From assembly GCA_948474755.1 (NCBI GenBank), contig CAOLHI010002154.1, forward strand, positions 124,001 through 188,000: 64,000 nucleotides of DNA, written 5' to 3'. Of this stretch, positions 45,300-59,500 are shown one piece after another; the stretch's first letter is position 1, and the number at the start of each line of letters is the position of its first letter. The notes under the pieces were generated by a model. That model did not search any database and was not told the DNA's origin. It saw nothing but the letters and a program-made list of their open reading frames with translations. The DNA comes from Ctenosaura bakeri. Lineage: Eukaryota > Chordata > Lepidosauria > Squamata > Iguanidae. Both the position numbers and the translations under genes were made by a program.

Positions 45300-46778
45300 A
45301 AATAAGTAGCACAAACTTGTCCCACAATTCAAACACAAAAAATGTTCTTAGAATCGCAGTCAACTAAATACAGGACTCACTGCTTGTTAGAACAATAGTT
45401 TTGTTTTTTGTTTTTAATTTGACACCTACAAGATTTTGGTATCTTGCAGTTCTGTGGACAGGTTTATACAATCTCAAATTTTCAATAGTGCAACCTGTGC
45501 AAGCAAGAAAAATGACAAACATTGTCCTTCACTTTCTTATAAACATCTACTATTATAGGCAAAACAAAACTTACCCATATTTTTAGATAAGTGACTATTC
45601 ACATTTTGTACATTTACAATTTTAAACAGCTCCAGGATAAACTCTACAATGTCTTACAACATAAAAGTATTCAAGTTACGGGGCAACAGAAAAAAAAAAA
45701 TCAACCCAGCACATACATCAGAACCCTCACGTGCCACTGCCTCCCTCCCTCATTGTCTAATTTACAGATTAAGTAAGGTATTCAGTAACAAAAAAGGCTA
45801 AAAAAAGGGATGTGATGTCAAATGGAAGTAAATGGTAGTAAATGGAAGTAAATTTGTACTTGCATTTCCTGAAACCTTACTGGGAAGGAAACATGTGGAA
45901 GGTAAAGAAGGAAAACAGAAGAAACCAGGCTTTTAAAAAAAGCCATTCTTGCAGCACACATTAAGAACACCATTAATACGTTTTTTTAAAAAGGAACTTT
46001 TAAAATTTTAAGATGTTTTCATCGCACACGCACAGAAGAACACATTGCAGATTCAAATACGTAACCTATAGGAGAAAGCCAGAAAATGCAATCATGGTAC
46101 AGACTCCACTTTTCTTTTTTTTTTAATGGAATCGTCAATGCTGCACTGAGATTGTGCATCTTTCTCCCTCCAAGCTTGCTTCTTGTGTGGGCTTATCTTG
46201 CTCATGCCTGATCCAAAGACATGCACGGCCAAAACAGAAATGGGAACAACCTTGAATGCATGGTTTGCAAACTTCTAAACTTTCATGCTGATTTTTAAAA
46301 TAAATGTACTCTTTTTGTATAGGTTGAGACCTCTGTCGCCACCAATATTATATATATATATATGTTGCCTTTATATATGAACTGAAAATACATGCATCTG
46401 AAGACCTCTCCTGCAGCAATGGCACCTAAGTGCTGCATTTAACCCTGAGCACTGTAATGAGAAGTGAATGGACAGCTTGGTTGGGAATTTTCAAGCCTCT
46501 TCAAACCCAAAAGTTATGATTTGTAGCTCAAGTAGGACAAAAAACAAACAACCCTGTAGAAGGAAGCACTACAAAGAGCACAAAGGAATAAGAAAGGACA
46601 CATGGACCACTGTAAAGCAATGTTTGGCTTTCAGTCTGACCACCCTTCAGGTGCCTCTTTACTTCTGCACAGTTCTAAGCATGATGGAACTGAAAGTTAT
46701 TTCTTTGGAATCTGTCCCTGATATTTTCAAAAATATGTAATGATAGCGCTTTTATAGCCAAATACCAAAGACTCTTTC
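45300..46778 (-). other. SBNO1: SBNO1 3' UTR region
   Basis: AT-rich sequence after the SBNO1 stop, with little sign of interspersed repeats and a short TA run at 46350-46364. Minus-strand ATTAAA variants occur near 45414 and 46126. The real end is not determinable from sequence. Confidence 0.35.
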
Positions 46779-46921
46779 TCATGCATTGTTGAAGTTGGTA
46801 ATGCTCTGTGGGTGATGCTGTTGCCATATCTGTTGCTGCTGCACTGCAAGCTGCTGGGACTGGTCCGAGGTTGACAGAAGGTTTACAAGGGGGGACACGC
46901 AATTTGCGGGAATGATCAGAC
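46779..46921 (-). CDS. SBNO1: SBNO1 last coding exon
   Basis: Acceptor ctgttacag. Encodes [20 protein letters not shown], a Gln-rich stretch, and SITNFNNA, then TGA at 46781-46779. An open frame in another phase is a shadow. Confidence 0.94.
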
Positions 46922-49900
46922 CTGTAACAGAATTGGGGATAATGTCTTATTACTGAGACATCCGGAACATTAAAATAACCTACAATGTTTTGTCTTGGCC
47001 CAATTAACTGAACTGCCGGGGTATTAGTGCTGCTACTACAAACATTAAGGACATCTGCTGTTCTGCAAAATTTTATTAAGCTTCCTCTTCATCTGGGATA
47101 GGGTGCTGTCCTCATCTACTACACAGGTTCTGCGTACAACAGCTGCAGTTTTGACTCCTCCTCCTCTGAAGTTTGCCTCACTTAAGATTCAGAGATGAAG
47201 CTTAAAAAGCTGCTTTGGATATGCTTAAGAGCTTGTGTCCACCCAGTAAATTTCTTCACGCTTTCTGAAGCATGCCCTTGCTTTTTCAATTTAAGATGCT
47301 TCCACAGTATAAAAGAAAAACAGGTTGCAGATTGAGATGCACTGCCTTAGGGAAAAGATAATGCGTAGTATAGGGAGCAAGATAGGCATCCCGTTCAAAA
47401 CAGACCAAACCCCATTATGTTTGTCAAACCCATTGCACAGAGCAGGGGATCCTGGCCATGGAGACCCCAAGATGTATTGGCTCACCTACAATTCTCTGTC
47501 CATCCTCTGTTCTTAGCCGAACAATCTGCATTTTAACATTGGTACCGCTCACTGAGGCTAGAACTCCTTCCACTTTCGTCCAGACGCTCAAGACTGAACC
47601 GCACAGGACGTAATAAGTCCGACAACGCAAACCCACCTCACAAACCAGGCCCAAACCTGCTTTTTTACAGTTGCCTCGCCTGAAAATGAGGGGACAGAAT
47701 TAACATATTCCTTTTTCTTAAAGAAAACAAACAGCCCACATTTTATTTTCCATAAAAAAGCAACACACAAAAATGACGATCTCGTACAGAGAAAATGACA
47801 AGCCAGATTGTAATTGATCTTCTCAAATACATCATGAAGAAAAAGAAAACTCCTCCTTACTCACTACAGAGCATCCCATCATTACTGCTGGTAGCAGCCA
47901 GGATGAATATGACAGAACGGAACACTGGAAAACACTGGCTAAGAAACGGGGGACTGCCAGGTTTCAAAAGTACTGGAAAGAGCATTAGCTGAAAAAAGAG
48001 GTGGCACAACAAAGCAGACACTGCAACAGGGACAAGCAAATGGGACTATGTTCTAGGTGCATGGTATCTGTTTATTTCACTTATTAACAAACGAAAAGTC
48101 TACTCAGTCTCTAGCCAACAGTTCAGTCTTTGCAATCTGCAATACAATCACATACATAATAAGGCCTAAATACAATTGCTAATCTCAACTGGAGAAAACT
48201 AACTGAATAATGGAAATTACACAAGTGCTGACTTACCAAGTTTCCATTAATTTAATGAGCCTACTCTAATTGGGAAGCACAAATGAAATAAGACTTCAGA
48301 TTCCAATCATAAGCCTTTGGGACCTCCTTTCACTGGGGTGGGCAAACCCATATCGATTTATATGGACCTTCCTACAGATAGACTGGGAAGATAAGAGCTT
48401 GGAAAAGTTACCTTCTGAACTACAACTCAAGAGTCCCCCTGACAGCATAGCCACTGATTAAACCAGTTGCAAGAATTCTGCAAATTTTAACTCCAAAAAT
48501 TAACTTTTCCAAGCTCTGACAGAGGAATCACATGCTTCCGAACACTCTCTCTTCACTTCCATTCCCAGAGGAAGTTTTAAGAAATCAATATGTGTGGCAT
48601 GTGCACTCTCTCTCTCAATAACATTTTGAGAACTTACCAGTAAGCATGGGTACAAGTGTCTGCAGATGACGTGTACTGCTCTAGCCAGTGAGGCAGAGCA
48701 TCATCAGAAGATACCTGAAAATAAAGTAATTGCTACAGATGTATTATGGTCAGATTTGGCTATCAGTCCATTCAGATGCAAAATGAAATCATAATCTGGA
48801 TGGTATGAAGAAGCTGAGTCTTGAAAAACCTCAGACTTGTGTTGGTCTAGCCAACTGTGTGATGTCTGGCTCTTGTTCACATGATTTGAGCCATAATTTA
48901 ACAGCCTGAGCAGGAAAACTATGGTTTGCAAAGAAACAATTAGCTACATTTGAAGTTTGTCATTCTATGTATGCATTTGACAGTTCTCAGGCAGACTCAT
49001 AAAAATACTGGAAGTGACCTTCAGCATCAGTAAAGGAATAGTCAAGCCAATGTGTGAAAGAGAACAGACCAGGTTAGGATATGCAACCAGCAGGGGAAAG
49101 CAGGGGTCAGGCAAAGGGAGGAAGGGACACAAAAATGATTGCTGCGCATAAGAACAAGCATTCACGTTAACATCTGATACTGATGCTTTCAAAGGAATTT
49201 ATACCAAGTCCATGAAGTTAATACAAATATTGCATTTTGAGAACCTCTTAAATAGACAGCAGTCAAAACTGATCAACTAACCTTTTTATATTTTTTCTTT
49301 ATTTCTGCATAGGTTTCCAGTTTCAACTGTTTTCCAGTATTTGGTCTATAAACCAGAAAAAGCTTTTTTTTGGGATTCACTTCTTTCACCAGGATGGCAG
49401 TTTTCTTATTGTTTCGTATCTGGAAAACAGAAAATTGAATGAAAATGTAGTTTGAAAGTATTAATGTTTCAGTCACTTACTATGCTGAAACATTTCATAT
49501 TCTTCAAATGCTCTGCAGGAGAACAATTAACATGTGGAATTATTTTGCCACATGAAGGCTTTGCTAGGCTATCAACCTTCCATTTCTGCTACAATCACTT
49601 TCCTTAGAGGGAATTCCTCCCTAATTCACCCTGCTCCAGTGTGACCAGATGAATTAGCAATAAAATGCCAAATACCATTGTAGTGTAAAGTGAAGCACAA
49701 CAGAAGGAGAAAAAACATATCCCTATTATCTATCTGTTTTTAAGATGACTTATCCAAGCCTTCTGGACTCTTTGGCATTAACATGTCAGTGACACTAGTT
49801 CAAAGAGTTTACTAAACTTCAGATGCAAATCTACCTGCTGCAGTATACTGGCTTAGAGAATAAGGCAGGAAAACCTGCTTCACTTTGCTTCCAACTCACA

Positions 49901-52900
49901 AGGTGAGTTGAGTGGCCACAATTCAATTTTGCTTTATGAAAACAAGTTCAACTGTACCTCTACACACAGCCCTACCTGTAAAGATAGATAAAATCCATCT
50001 TCTGGTCCAGTCTGCTCAGCCCAAATCTTAGTTGCTTCTTCCCAAGACATCCCTCTCTCCACACTTATCTGAAGTACATTGAAACACAAAGGATATTTGG
50101 TCAAAAGGTTTTGAATCAAATTTCTAATATTTCACAGTTTGAAAGAATATTAGCAGCTATGCCAAGCCTAACACCAAACCAGAAGAACCAAACAACTTAC
50201 AGTATACAATTCAACGTGTCCTGAGGTAGAATATCCTGGTGTCAGAAATTTTTTAGCATCTGCCTTCCTCACTTTCTCATCTCCTGAGCCCAGATCTTCA
50301 AGAAAAAATGACACAAGATATATGGTGCTATAAGTTCATACAGAAAAATCAATGGCAAATGTATGTAACAAGTGATGTGGCCCAGACCAGATGCAGAGTA
50401 TGCAGAAGAAAAGGTCCCTCTTCCACTAAGCAACAATACAATACCCTTTTCTCTAGGCCTTCGAAAGGGAAAAAGAACACACTTTGCCACCTCAAGGGCT
50501 AACATAAGCATCACAGTAATTAGGCTACACAACCAGCTACACCATAAGCAAATTAAACAGAACAAGAAACAATGACTATGAAAGCAGAGCAAACTGCTAT
50601 CAAGAAAGTGGGTGTCACGAACCCCAGCTTCTTAGGGACTGCAGAGCATAGTTTTGGCAGCAACTAGCTACCAATATAAGATGTTGTCTTGTTCCTGGCA
50701 ACGAGGCAGCATACAGTTGTATCGTGTCATATGGTGGTCGTTTTAATCTGTCTCCATTACTGGTAATAGAATACCTGACTCCCACAGGGCTCAACATAAC
50801 AGAGTATGACATTCTCCATGCTTACCCAAAATGCCCATATCGTATCTTCCATTCTTTTTTGCATTCTGTATTACTGCATTTAGTGTGTCTGAGAAATACT
50901 GGAATAAAGCATTCTGTTGATGCACTTCCATACCCAGAATTCGGTTTAAGAATTTCCCTATGTTGTTGTAATCTAAAACAAAGAGTACATGAAAAAATTT
51001 AAAGCCAGAATTTTGAAGCTCAATTTTTGAAAATATGCTGAAGTGGAGAGAAGCAGCCTAAAATCCTAACCATTTTTCCTAGACAAATTTGTGAAGGGTA
51101 AGGCTATCTATCAATGGCAATGTATAATGATGGCTATATATTAACTCCAGAAACAGAGGCAATGTGCCTTTTTATACTGGTGCCTGGGAAACACAAGCAG
51201 GTATTTTTGTGCTTGTGTCTTGCTTGTGGGATTCCTGTTGGAGCATCTGGTTGATCCTAATGGGAACAAAATGCTGGGCTAGATAGGTCACAGCAACATA
51301 CAAAGCATTTGTGGTAGTTGCATAAACTGCTCCTGCATAATATCCAGCTGCCCACCTTTCTATACAAGTTGTTTTCACCACAGTATTTCTTTTCTGATCA
51401 CATTAGCAATTCTTTTAAGATTCTTTGCATACATCTTATATGTAAACATTTTGGCATCTGGTTCAGTGCAATGTAAGCAACTCTCAGATTCCACAACAGA
51501 GCCACATCCATTCCTGCCATAACAAAATTTACATCACATTTTGTTCCAAGTCCCACAGCTTCTTTTCCATTAGGTCAGGACAATAATCATTTGCAGAGCT
51601 TTTACCAACAGCCTGAAAGCACACCACAAGTCTCAGATTCTTCCTCATTATTTACAATCATGTTTTTAAGTCGTTCTGTTTAAACATGGGAAATTCACAT
51701 TACTGATTTTGAGGATCAGTGCCTCCCATTTGCACAGACACTAAAGAACAAAATACCTTTATCGAGTGTTAGAATTCCTGATCGGTCTTCTACATTTATT
51801 AGTCCCACACCTATTAAACCTTGTCGGACATCTAGGAAGAGAAGAGGAAGGTTACTTATGGAGTCTGGCAAGGGATCCACCTTACAGAATCACTAGCAGG
51901 TTTATAAAATGTGACCAAAATATCAAATGATGGTGATGATGTTAAGGTCTAAAATAAATACAACAGCATAAACAAGTGACAAGATCTACTAGACAAAGGC
52001 CTAATGGGCTTGTAGCTAGAGTGCCATTATCCAAAGTGTTTGTTCCTCTGAACTAAGTAATGACAAAAAAATAAGTCAGAACAGGATCTGTTAAATAAAT
52101 TTAGCTGACGTGATGAAAGTATAATCAAACCTCTTGCCTAAAATGAGCAATTCCATTTCAATTTTGTACCACAAAATGTTTTCTTTTTAGTTGCATGAAT
52201 GATTCCTAGGTATTCAAAGATGAATTTATATACCTTTAAAGAACTCTCCTGGATAGTCAGCTGGAGGAGATACTAAAGCAGAATCTAAGTTCACAATGGA
52301 CTTCATCACTATTTCCAATGCATTTCGACCATACTATGGGAAAGAGAAAAGGTACAATAACCAGCATAATACTAACACACTTCTTCAACTAGACATTTTC
52401 AAAAGCCATGTTGGCCTGTTCTAGCACAGTGGAGTCGTTAACTTCTACAACTCTTCATTTATTTTAGCACGAGTTTTAACGTATTACAAGTTATTGTAAG
52501 ACTCCCCTAAAATAAAGTCAGAGCAGTTTCATCTCCCGTTCAGTATCTGACCAATTTGCAGGATGAATATTTACATGAAAACATGCAATCCCTCTCTCAA
52601 AACGGAAATGAAAAACACAGAATAAAAATAGCTATAAATCTTCCAAAAAGAAAGCACAGTAGGGCAGGACTTCATACATGTGATCAAAATTCCTACCTTG
52701 TTGTCGAAGTTGAACCTACTCAGGTCTCTCGTTTCTGTTGCTCTTCTGTCACCATGAGTGAGAGCTCCCTGTTGAAAGACAGCAGCTTTAAAACTAAGTT
52801 TTGTCCTTTTAACAAAGGACATGCCATAATCCTTTGTTTAAAAAAAAACACCAAACCAACTCACCAAGGTACTAACAGAACAAAACAGTTGATAAAAGCA

Positions 52901-55900
52901 CTGAAAAAGTCTTGCCTTTATATTCTATTCTAGTAATTAAAAAATGAATTGATACTGTGTTTAACTCTCTAGAATCTTGAACTCAGAATCAGAATCCTGT
53001 CTTTTTTGGTCCCAAGAAACAGTCTACAGTCTTCTTACCAAGCTCTCCAGTCGTTTGGCAACAATCGATGCAAATCTTTGTTCTCCTGCCAGTTCAGAAA
53101 TTAGGAAGACGTACTCCGGTGCAGTAACTTGGTTGGACCTGTGAGTTCGGCCTAGGTATTCAGGAGAAATACTGATTTTGTGCATTTAAGCCACCACCAG
53201 TTCTCAAAATATTTGATAGCTATATCCCTATCTCCTTCCTGTCCCATAATGGTGCAATCCACAATCTCAAACGGTGGCTTTCACTACGTTACAGGGAATT
53301 CTAGACATCTGTACTACCAATCCTATTTTAGTGAACAGTGAGTGAAACACTACTGACCATTCCTTTGAAACACAATCACAAGAAAGAGAGAGATCGTATG
53401 TTCAAATATATACTTTTAGCTCATGTGGGGCAACAGAAAGGCCTAGACAAACTAAGAGCTTGGTTAAAAATGCAGTTTTGTTAAAACTGCAAGCCCTTTT
53501 ACTCAACGTATTTACCCAAGAAACACCATTTCTAAGTCAAACTCACCAAACTGTTGTATTGCCCTATCTGCACTCCATGGCAACTCAAGAGTCATATGTA
53601 CTCTTCGTCTCTGGTTTTTGGCTCTTCGGTCTGCCTGCAATGATATGCCTGAGCTGGCAGCTTCAGAGATAATGGCAATATTCTTTAAAACAGATGAAAA
53701 AGGAAAAAAGAGGGAAGTGTCATTTAGCAAAAAATGCAAAGGCTAGATCTCAGATTTTATGTGACTGTGGACAAGACAAGTAGCATAAAAAAGCAAGAAA
53801 AGCTGATCTTTGTCTTACAAAAGCAACATAGTGACATTCGGTTCTACAAGCAGTTTGTGCCCTGACATTACGCAAACCTCACTTTTCTTACTGATGCATC
53901 CATGCAATATACTTGCTCCTGTCCTTCAGACAGCTGAAATGTTCCACCAAGAGCTCTTTAGCCCTGCATGGCCAGCTTTGCTTTCCAAAGAAATTTTAAA
54001 ATACTATGCTGAACTGGTACATTTGGGGTTTTTTTGGGGGGTGCCAATATGACAAAAGCTTGTTGATCTACTTTATATGAATTTTAACTGAAAAGACAAA
54101 AACAGTTACCTTATCACCATCCATGAATCTCTGTTTCTCTGTAATGTTTAAGATTTCAACAGGAACATCAAGCTCAGACCTTGACTCGTAAGAGATGCTG
54201 CCATCATCATTACTCACAACTCTGCCTTTGCGACCTGTCATCTGAGGAAAAGTGAGATGCTTTAGCATGCTATGTAATATTTTCAGGCACCCATTCAGTA
54301 CTTCCAAGTCTTGTCCTCTTCTACAGTGGCCCAAGAATTAACTGATCTGATGAACCAACTTGCCCATGACTGCCAAGCTTTGCTCACCAGCCTGACTTAC
54401 ACTAACAAATCGAGAGACTAACTCAAGGTTCTCTTTTCCTCTCAAGCTGCTTCACCTTGATGGCACTTACAGCTTGAGATGGGAAATTTGGGCAGGGTGG
54501 GAGTAGGCTGATAAGGATTGGTCAGAATCTAAGAAACAACTTTCAGGACACTCAACATCCAGTAACAAATATATGTTAGCGTTTCTCTTTGAACAGCAGC
54601 TCCTCATGGTGTTAAACTGAAAGTGCTTGGTTTTTCTTCTCTCTATATATACACATGTACATACATATCTGTATGCGCATGTATATCCATAGATGTACAC
54701 CCTGGCTGTCCTGCTATAATTCAAACTTCTGGCCCCTGCCCCTCACCAAAGAGACGAGTCTTCCCTCCCAGTCTACTCAGATCCAAGTACCTACCTCAGC
54801 CACATTCTCAGGACCACCCAGTTCATCTATAAGCTCATCCAGCGTGTTAGGAGGAAGATCTTCAGACAGTTTTTCCAATTTATCCAGCAATTCTTTTTTC
54901 ATCTGCTGGGCTCTTTCAACAGCATCCTGACTTGTTACATAGCTGGTATTGGTATTACTATTAGCTGCAATTATAAGAGGGGGGCCAGGTTGAACAGTTT
55001 AGATACATGGAAGTGTTGCTTCTACTACTGGGAGTATTCCAGCTTTAATACCCCATCCCAAAAGCTTTGTTTTCAACATACCAGACATATGTGTAGTAGT
55101 AGATGTCACAGCTGTGGAGGAGAGAGAACTGGGCCGTTTGGATCCCAGACCAGATGCTAATAAGGCACTCTGAATAGAATCTGGGTCTATGCTTTTCTTC
55201 TTTTTCTTCTCTTTATTTTTCTTATGTTCTTTCCTGATTAGCCAGGATTGAAGACAAAGAAAAAAAAAACCTTAAAGCAGCAAAGGTAAGATCACATTCC
55301 TCAACTCTCCACTCCTCCCACCCCCAATTCTCTTTCCAGTCCCCTACAGAAAGCTTGGGAAGCATTTTTACCAAGTTTTGAGGCCTTCCTGCACCATTTT
55401 AAGACCAGGAAAGGCCTCTTTTTAACAACAAGTGAGAAGAAGTGACTTCCTGTTCACCTCCTGTTTCAAAAAGGCCTCTCCTGGGACTAAGTTGGCTCAG
55501 AGAGTGTAAAATGTGGTGGAAATGCCCCCCACAGGCCCTAGAGTGCATTTGGAGGCATTTTGGAAAAGAAAAAGGTTGAAAAAGCTATTTCTTGACCACA
55601 GGGGGCCACCTGTCCACCCTTGCTCTAGAGTCTAGGTAGTGGTACTGCAATGAATGGTACCACAATATGTGCAACCAAAGATAAGTGTTAAAATTTTAAA
55701 TTACACATAAGATACCCGTATTGTCTCACCATCTTCAGCATCTTCACTAGACTCATCCCTAAATGGGTTGAAGTCATCGTCATCTCCGGAACTTAAAAAA
55801 TGGGAGCTCTCATTATCGCTCTCTTCATCGTCAGATGCATCTGACTCACTGTAACTTTCATCAGAACTGCTGCCAGCTAATCCGCCAGTTTTACGAGCTT

Positions 55901-56456
55901 TCTTGGCTTCTCTGGTTATTTCTTCACCTTTTTCATACAAAAGGGAATAAAAGCAGGTGTTCTCAGAAACCGACACATAACCCACACTCATGGTCTATGA
56001 AAGGAATAGGGACCATGTGGCACTGTTAGACTGTAACTCATATTATCCCTTTCAATGGCTATGCTGGTTAGGGCAGATGGGATATTCCAATGAAAAAACA
56101 CGGCATTTGTTATTTTAACAGGTCTACAGGCAGTCACAGTTCAAGACTTCCACAACTGACAATTGGAAAAGTATGTAAGTCTTACCTTTGCGCTTCTTTA
56201 CTTTGTCCTCCTTGCAAGGACTATCTCTAGGAGAATTGTTATTACTCTGAACAGTCAAGTCTATTCCCAATAAGCTAAAAAGTTTCTTTCTGTCAGGAGC
56301 TGGGAAATGTTTTTCAATGAGAGACTGAAATACTCCCCTGCAGAATTAGGAAGAAAAAAAAAAGGATGTTTAAGCTACCATTTTCTTTAAAGACCACCTC
56401 GATCCGTCGGGAGAGGCAGGATATAAATAATAATAATAATAATAGTAATAATAATA

Positions 56457-56500
<44 letters not shown>

Positions 56501-59500
56501 GACCTCATCTCCCAGGATTTTTAAACTGATGTTTATGTAATATCTTCTTGAAATTTAACTTTGCCTTCAGTACAGTTCATTAACACCAGCACAGCATAGT
56601 GGTTTGAGTAGTGGAATTAGGACTCTGGAAGACCAAGGTTCAAATCCCCACTCAGCCATGGAAACCCACTGGTTGACCTTGGCCAAGTTAAATTCTCTCA
56701 GCTTCAGGCAAAGGCAACCCTCCTGACAGATCTTGCGAAGAAAAAAATCCTGTGATATGTTTGCCTTAGGGCTGTCGTAAGCTGGAAGCAACATCAAGGC
56801 ACACACAACAATAAACAGCTCATGAGCCCGCCCTACTCTAACTCCACCCCTAGAATTACTTTCTTTTGCCCCATGTTGAAAATAAAGTGGAAAATACATG
56901 GAAAACATAGTATGTGGAAAATAAAGATTACTACTGTAAAGTGGTTTGCATTTTAAGAACTTTAAAAAAGTTATCTCCTCCAAGACTTGCATGACTGAAA
57001 CAGGTCTTACTTTGCTGTAGAAACGAAATCATTCAATTCACCACCGCCTTCCTCTAAAGCTTCTAAGGTTCTGGCTTCCCCAGTAGACTGTAGCCCAATG
57101 ACAACACACTGAAAGGAGGAAAGAACAACATACTCTTGGATTTTAAGTGCTTCCAAATATGCAATGGATATGTTTCACTCATACTCCCAACTCCCCCAGG
57201 CTTCTGAGGGAACAAGACAACAATGTGAAAGCAGTTCACAATCAAGCTCCACTTGAAACTTACTTTGCCGTTTTTTATTTCTTCTCGGGCCAGCTGCACC
57301 ACTCTTTTCACTTTGGATGCTATGCAGAGGTACTTGAAAAATCTCTGGTGAGCAGACCAGAACTGTCCCCACATTGACTTCTTCATCCTTTGTTCGGCAT
57401 CAATGAGGTCAGCTGCTTGCTGGAATTTCTCTCTGGCGCTTACCCACTTAAAAAAGAACACAACTGTAATTGTAAGCCACTCTAGGAACCTTTGCAGTTG
57501 AAGGACAGAGTATAAAATACCCTGAACAAATGACAGCTTCCCATCATTTTTCATTGGCTCCTTAAGCAACACAAACTCATGCAACATAACACTACCAAAA
57601 CAGCAAGAATCCGAACTCCTTGGATAATCTGGCTGAGACAATTTGTCTAGTTTTATAACTCCCTGGCTTCAGATAATGTTTTTATACCAGAGAATCTCCA
57701 ATCTGTGGACTGAATGTATTTCAAGCCACAAGACTGAGATTCTGTTGCCAAAAACCTACATATTTGTTTAAGAGCAAGGCATGGAGGAAGTGTATGCCTT
57801 GTTTTGAAACAGAAAAATGCCCCCAGGAGGGCTTTTAGAATACCACTTCTGCTCTAAAATAAGGTGCGTATTTCCTCTGTCTGGTTCTTAAATGCAGCTT
57901 CTTGGCAGAGTGGCAGTAGTCCGGTAGTGTCAAAATGTCTTCAAAATCTTCACTAATAACAGCAGGAAAACTGATTTCAAAAGGCTGCATTTTCAATCTC
58001 TGAATCAGAAGTGCACTACGAGACTCCAGCATTTGGCCTCAATCCAGACAACATAGCTGTACTTACATTCCATTTCAAGAAATGAGCTAAATCAGTCATG
58101 ACTAGCCTAAATTCCATTGGCTTCAATGGGATTTTGTCAGGACTATATTTATCTAGATCATATCAAGCATCAATTTTAACATGTAAGTTGCACACATGAA
58201 AGACTTACCATTTTCACAGATTTATTATACATCTTAACATAATGCTGAGAAAGTTGAACTTCATCAATTTTGAAGGTCACACCTGAAAAGCTCAGCTGCC
58301 TTGCTATGTACATTCCTCTTAGCTTCATATCCATAGCAACTATTTCCATGGCACCTACACCTCTGAAGACGAAGCAGATAAAATAAAGGTAATTTTAAGC
58401 ATGGAAATCCTTTTGACTCTGTAGCTATGGGACACAGTGGGAAAAGATAGTACAACAAATAAAGCTGACGATGTGGTGTACTAAGGAAAATTACCAAAAT
58501 TTCTAAGGCCATGGACACAGGATGATGCACGACATGAGCCTGTCCTTGATTAAAGGTGTCTCTTACAAATACAGATTACAGTGGATTTTATGTGAAACCA
58601 GGAATTCATCCCCTTCCCATATTTAACTAGCTAATGTCTTTGAAGCCAGAGAACTGCAGGTACATGGCTCATCCTGCTTGGGTTACCAAGAGCTTTCAGC
58701 TCAATTGGGTATCTCTCTCCATTAAATTTGGCTGGATTGTGGCACTTTGTTGCTTGAAATGGCTGGGTTCATTTACTGGACAGGATACACATGGCCCTGC
58801 TCTATGACTGTGGGGTTAGAAAAGTTTTAGTTCCATCCCAAATCATGTTTTTTGTCTCTACATTGTAATATAATCAGAAACCTCAACCAAGACAGATTTA
58901 TACTTCTCAAAGTAAACCCAGAGCCTTCTCGTTGTTACAACTGGCAGAAGCCTCTAAAGGCAAGTCCTTCCTTAAGTAGTTTGTACCTCCATGAAATATT
59001 GTATCTGACACCAAGCTCCACATGAAAGACTTTAATTCTAAATGTACTTTTTTTGATAATGTACTAAGAATTCCTCATCTTCAGAATTTAAACTGGTCTT
59101 TGTGCAATTTAGACCCTGAGTTTTCTCTCAGAGAAATCTTATGATACCCATCAGTCTCTTATTGTGATCTTCTGCATACAAACACATCTTCTACTATTGA
59201 AGCAATGCCTTCCCCAGAGTTTATAAAAGTGGCTGATATAAACATTCAAGAACATACCTTCTCTCAACAGCCTGAATAAAGTCACTAAACTCTCTAAATG
59301 GAGTTCCTTCACCCCATATCCCAAGCCGATTCATATATGCCATATTGCGTGGCTCAGATGCACCTAAAAGCAAAAACCTCAATTTTAAAAATTTATTCCA
59401 TCTTTCCATCAATTTAAAGCAAATCAAAAAGCAGATAACCCATGTTTAGCACAGATATTAGACAGTACATACCTGTGGCACTGGCATAAACAACTCTGGC

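Noticed and set aside
57835..58032. Minus-strand frame reading [13 protein letters not shown]
   Set aside because: It looks protein-like, but SBNO1 exons on either side (57446 and 58209) join in phase without it and human SBNO1 has no such segment. Probably a decayed repeat or chance.
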